From positions 5,252,670 through 5,316,669 of the forward strand of contig OW818647.1 of assembly GCA_942492855.1 (NCBI GenBank): DNA of 64,000 nucleotides, written 5' to 3'. Origin of the DNA: G963677485 sp942492855. GTDB taxonomy: Bacteria > Armatimonadota > HRBIN16. The notes below the pieces were generated by a model, which had not been told where the DNA came from, searched no databases, and was given only the letters and a program-made list of their open reading frames with translations. Position 1 is the first letter of the stretch. Each line of letters opens with the position of its first letter. Made by a program: the position numbers and the translations under genes. Positions 62,308 through 64,000 of this stretch are shown piece after piece.

Positions 62308-62406
62308 ATGGAGAGATCGTTGGTATATGACAAGGGTTACATGGACTTTGAGTTTCTACATCATCTGAGCTGCTGGGATGTCTACTGGGTGATGCTGGAC
62401 GAATAA
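62308..62406 (+). pseudogene. IS4-like transposase fragment
   Basis: SLVYDKGYMDFEFLHHLSCW then DVYWVMLDE and a stop. The D-x-GY-x-DF-x-x-L-x-x-L pattern followed by a strand resembles the region of IS4-family transposases around the second catalytic Asp. Only ~32 codons remain; no terminal repeats seen. Confidence 0.5.
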
Positions 62407-62487
62407 CCATACAGAAATGATGGGCCGATTGGCTTTACGATCCACTCCCCTCCGCGTCTCCACTCTCCCTCCGCGCCCCGTCATTCG

Positions 62488-62679
62488 CTATTGGCCATTT
62501 CCCATTCGCCTGTCTGGTAATCTTTCGACAACACTGCTGATGGCGATGCTGACTTTATCACCACGTATTTCAAGTAATCCCTGTGATGCTAGCCATTGAA
62601 TATCACGCTTAAGGGTAGAGCGTACTGTCGCCAACGGGCTGACCCTGAGACTCGACAACAGATCCGCAAACTGCTCCGA
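62488..62679 (-). pseudogene. Winged-helix-like coding fragment
   Basis: An open stretch between stops with no start codon reads SEQFADLLSSLRVSPLATVR, then STLKRDIQWLASQGLLEIRG and DKVSIAISSVVERLPD. The STLKRDIQWLASQGLLEI segment looks like the recognition helix and wing of a winged-helix domain. Probably a remnant of a regulator or of the C-terminus of a Fic-type protein. Confidence 0.35.
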
Positions 62680-62850
62680 TCACTTCCAGTATGAGATCAT
62701 GCGACTGGGGATAACACCCAGCTTCGGCTACGTGCTGCAATCCCAGACAAATGGAGTGGTGGTCCGTTTCAACCGGACACTAAAGGAACAGGTCATCTAC
62801 GGACATGTATTTCAAAATGTTGACGAGGTGAGGGAAGGTCTGTCAAAAGG
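62672..62850 (+). pseudogene. IS481-like integrase-core transposase fragment
   Basis: EIMRLGITPSFGYVLQSQTN, then GVVVRFNRTLKEQVIYGHVF and QNVDEVREGL. QTNG..RFNRTLKEQVIYG contains the conserved Asn and Glu-bearing helix of rve (DDE) integrases of IS481/IS3 type. About 60 codons remain, ending in unrelated sequence. Confidence 0.75.
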
Positions 62851-62885
62851 ATGCCTATGTCCGCCAGACTGGCTTCGAGCCTTGT

Positions 62886-63065
62886 CAGCAGGAGCAGATG
62901 ATACTCAGCTTCATCACTAAACACGGATCCATTAAACGTTCGGACGCTGCTGATCTATGCAGAATTAGCTCATTCCAGGCCACGAGACTGCTCAAGAAGC
63001 TGAAAGATAAAGAACTGATTATACCAGTGGGCCGAGGGGAAGCAACTGTATATGTGCGAGCATAG
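62886..63065 (+). pseudogene. C-terminal winged helix of an AlbA_2/GHKL-type protein
   Basis: The frame QQEQMILSFITKHGSIKRSD, AADLCRISSFQATRLLKKLK, then DKELIIPVGRGEATVYVRA and a stop is the typical terminal winged helix of AlbA_2 ATP-binding proteins (EQLILDYLxxHGxITRxEAAELC). The upstream part is missing; sequence before it is IS481-derived. It is on the opposite strand from the truncated gene at 51871, which lacks exactly this part. Confidence 0.65.
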
Positions 63066-63150
63066 CCGAATTACGTGCACCGCACGAAACCGCTCGTATT
63101 TTACGTGCGCGCGCGTAAACCGCACGTATCTGTTTGTCTGGTATGGTATG
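63066..63150. repeat. Short ACGTGC/GCACG repeats and TATGG microsatellite
   Basis: TTACGTGC, CCGCACGAAACCGC, TTACGTGCGCGCGCGTAAACCGCACGTA: repeated and partly palindromic words over ~70 bases directly after the winged-helix frame, followed by TATGG three times (GGTATGGTATGGTATG). Confidence 0.6.
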
Positions 63151-63214
63151 GTATGTTGCATTCATTCGTATCTATGCATAATCCCGAAAGGTGCTAACCA
63201 TGAATCACCCATCA

Positions 63215-64000
63215 CAGCCATCTCGGCCCATCTCCGAGTGCGTAAATAGCCTCCCTGTTTCCTGACACAAGCTTCATTAATAACACCGTTCTGAGCATGA
63301 AATGGGTATTTCATCACTAGAAGACCGCTCGTATCTTGGAATGAGTTGTAAAATACCAGAAAATCGGATGCCGAAAATATCTGCATATTGTGCATGAAAT
63401 CATTGTAAAGGACAGTATTAATGAAATGTGGTGTATAGCATTATAGGTATTCACGGGAGGGAGTAGCTCTTCCGTCCCTCTGTGAATGCCATTCCGAACC
63501 TTCCGCAAAACAGCAGCCATTCCAGTTTGAAGCCACCCTGCGGATCGAATCTAGTAACAAGTATTCAGGGGGCATCGTAACCGCTTGGAACGGCTTCCTT
63601 TGCTAACCCAACAACTTCAATACTGCGCAATATCAACTCAACATCCAAACACAACACACATTTACTGCTTGACGTTTACTCATACCTGAGCACTCTCCCC
63701 ACAATGGCTCCAGGATGCCCAGAATGGCGTGTGTTTAGCACCACTGGTATAAACGGGTGTGTCTACCTACAAAAAAAGGCAGGCGAAAATGTGGCCATCT
63801 TTCGTCTACCTTGCTGAATGGGGTCGAGCGATGTATGCTGTCTGACTTGGCACCAGTCAGTGGGCTGAGGATTACCTGATCTGACCCTCTGACGCGTGCC
63901 AAACACACCAAGCATATGGGTGTTCACTGTGTCATGATCGGCGTTATTGGTGCTTGAAGTATCCTAATAAAACGATGGTCGGGGTGGCGGGACTTGAACC
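63215..64000 (-). repeat. Right arm of ~785 bp inverted repeat
   Basis: Reverse complement of 50828-51612; reads from the inner boundary at 63215 outwards to the tRNA-Pro T-arm at the window end. One extra base and a few substitutions near 63830, and one substitution near 63454, are the only differences seen. The window ends inside the repeat, so its true outer limit is unknown. Confidence 0.93.
63976..64000 (-). tRNA. tRNA-Pro, second copy, partial at window edge
   Basis: The minus strand reads GGTTCAAGTCCCGCCACCCC, then GACCA: the T-arm, acceptor 3' strand, discriminator and CCA of tRNA-Pro. The 5' two-thirds lie beyond the window, so the anticodon cannot be read and completeness is unknown. 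Confidence 0.75.

Noticed and set aside
62417..62599. 60-residue plus-strand frame opposite the winged-helix fragment
   Set aside because: The opposite strand has the better protein-like sequence; this frame has no start signal and resembles none of the nearby families.
50776..64000. Classical tRNA-integrated element with attL/attR
   Set aside because: The flanking copies are inverted, not direct, and no integrase gene is found.

Overview
The window looks like part of a diderm, free-living, saccharolytic bacterium with moderate to high GC. It has an outer-membrane porin, Tat-exported and lipoprotein glycoside hydrolases, a type IV prepilin-like protein and many GC-rich intergenic palindromes. 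This combination is compatible with Armatimonadota or a related polysaccharide-degrading lineage. That is an inference from gene content; no marker in the window fixes the phylum.

Layout. 1-3.2 kb: membrane proteins built from repeated TM-pair + PH-like units. 3.1-5.3 kb: a copper-type P1B ATPase, convergent with and overlapping them. 5.6-7.2 kb: the C-terminal half of a split carbamoyl-phosphate synthase large subunit, with a textbook promoter and terminator. 7.7-29.9 kb: a mostly minus-strand polysaccharide utilisation region with three ~980-residue paralogues of an unassigned TIM-barrel hydrolase type, a GH71/99-like protein, GH51, GH36-like and GH31 enzymes and a DUF169 protein, interrupted by two PH-like membrane proteins and a GNAT acetyltransferase. 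30.0-33.1 kb: PPK2, a NimA-like flavoprotein, small membrane proteins and a prepilin-like protein. 33.1-38.5 kb: a phosphate operon (porin-pstS-pstC-pstA-pstB) behind a candidate TTAACA Pho box. 38.9-43.4 kb: a GH5-like enzyme and two tandem GH172 (DUF2961) enzymes. 43.5 kb: rpmB. 44.2-50.7 kb: a GntR/ABC exporter operon whose permease pair has been duplicated.

50.8-64.0 kb: a visibly more AT-rich island that begins at tRNA-Pro(GGG). It is bounded by two arms of a ~785 bp, nearly identical INVERTED repeat, each arm running out of a tRNA-Pro copy; the second copy is cut by the window edge. Between the arms are an ATPase/TOPRIM pair (RloA/RloB, AbiL-like), an AbiE-type toxin-antitoxin pair, a PIN toxin-antitoxin pair, a ParA-like ATPase preceded by a short GHKL-type ORF, a RhuM-Fic pseudogene, a nonsense-interrupted and truncated AlbA_2/GHKL gene, and IS4-like and IS481-like transposase scraps. 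It reads as a decaying defence island. The inverted tRNA-linked boundary is the most unusual structural feature here, because integrase-mediated insertion would leave direct repeats.

How the genes work together: the hydrolases suggest use of arabinose-, galactose- and glucose-containing plant or microbial polymers. The porin/Pst system and PPK2 handle phosphate uptake and polyphosphate. The ABC operon is an autoregulated YtrA-type export or stress system. The island carries anti-phage and addiction modules.
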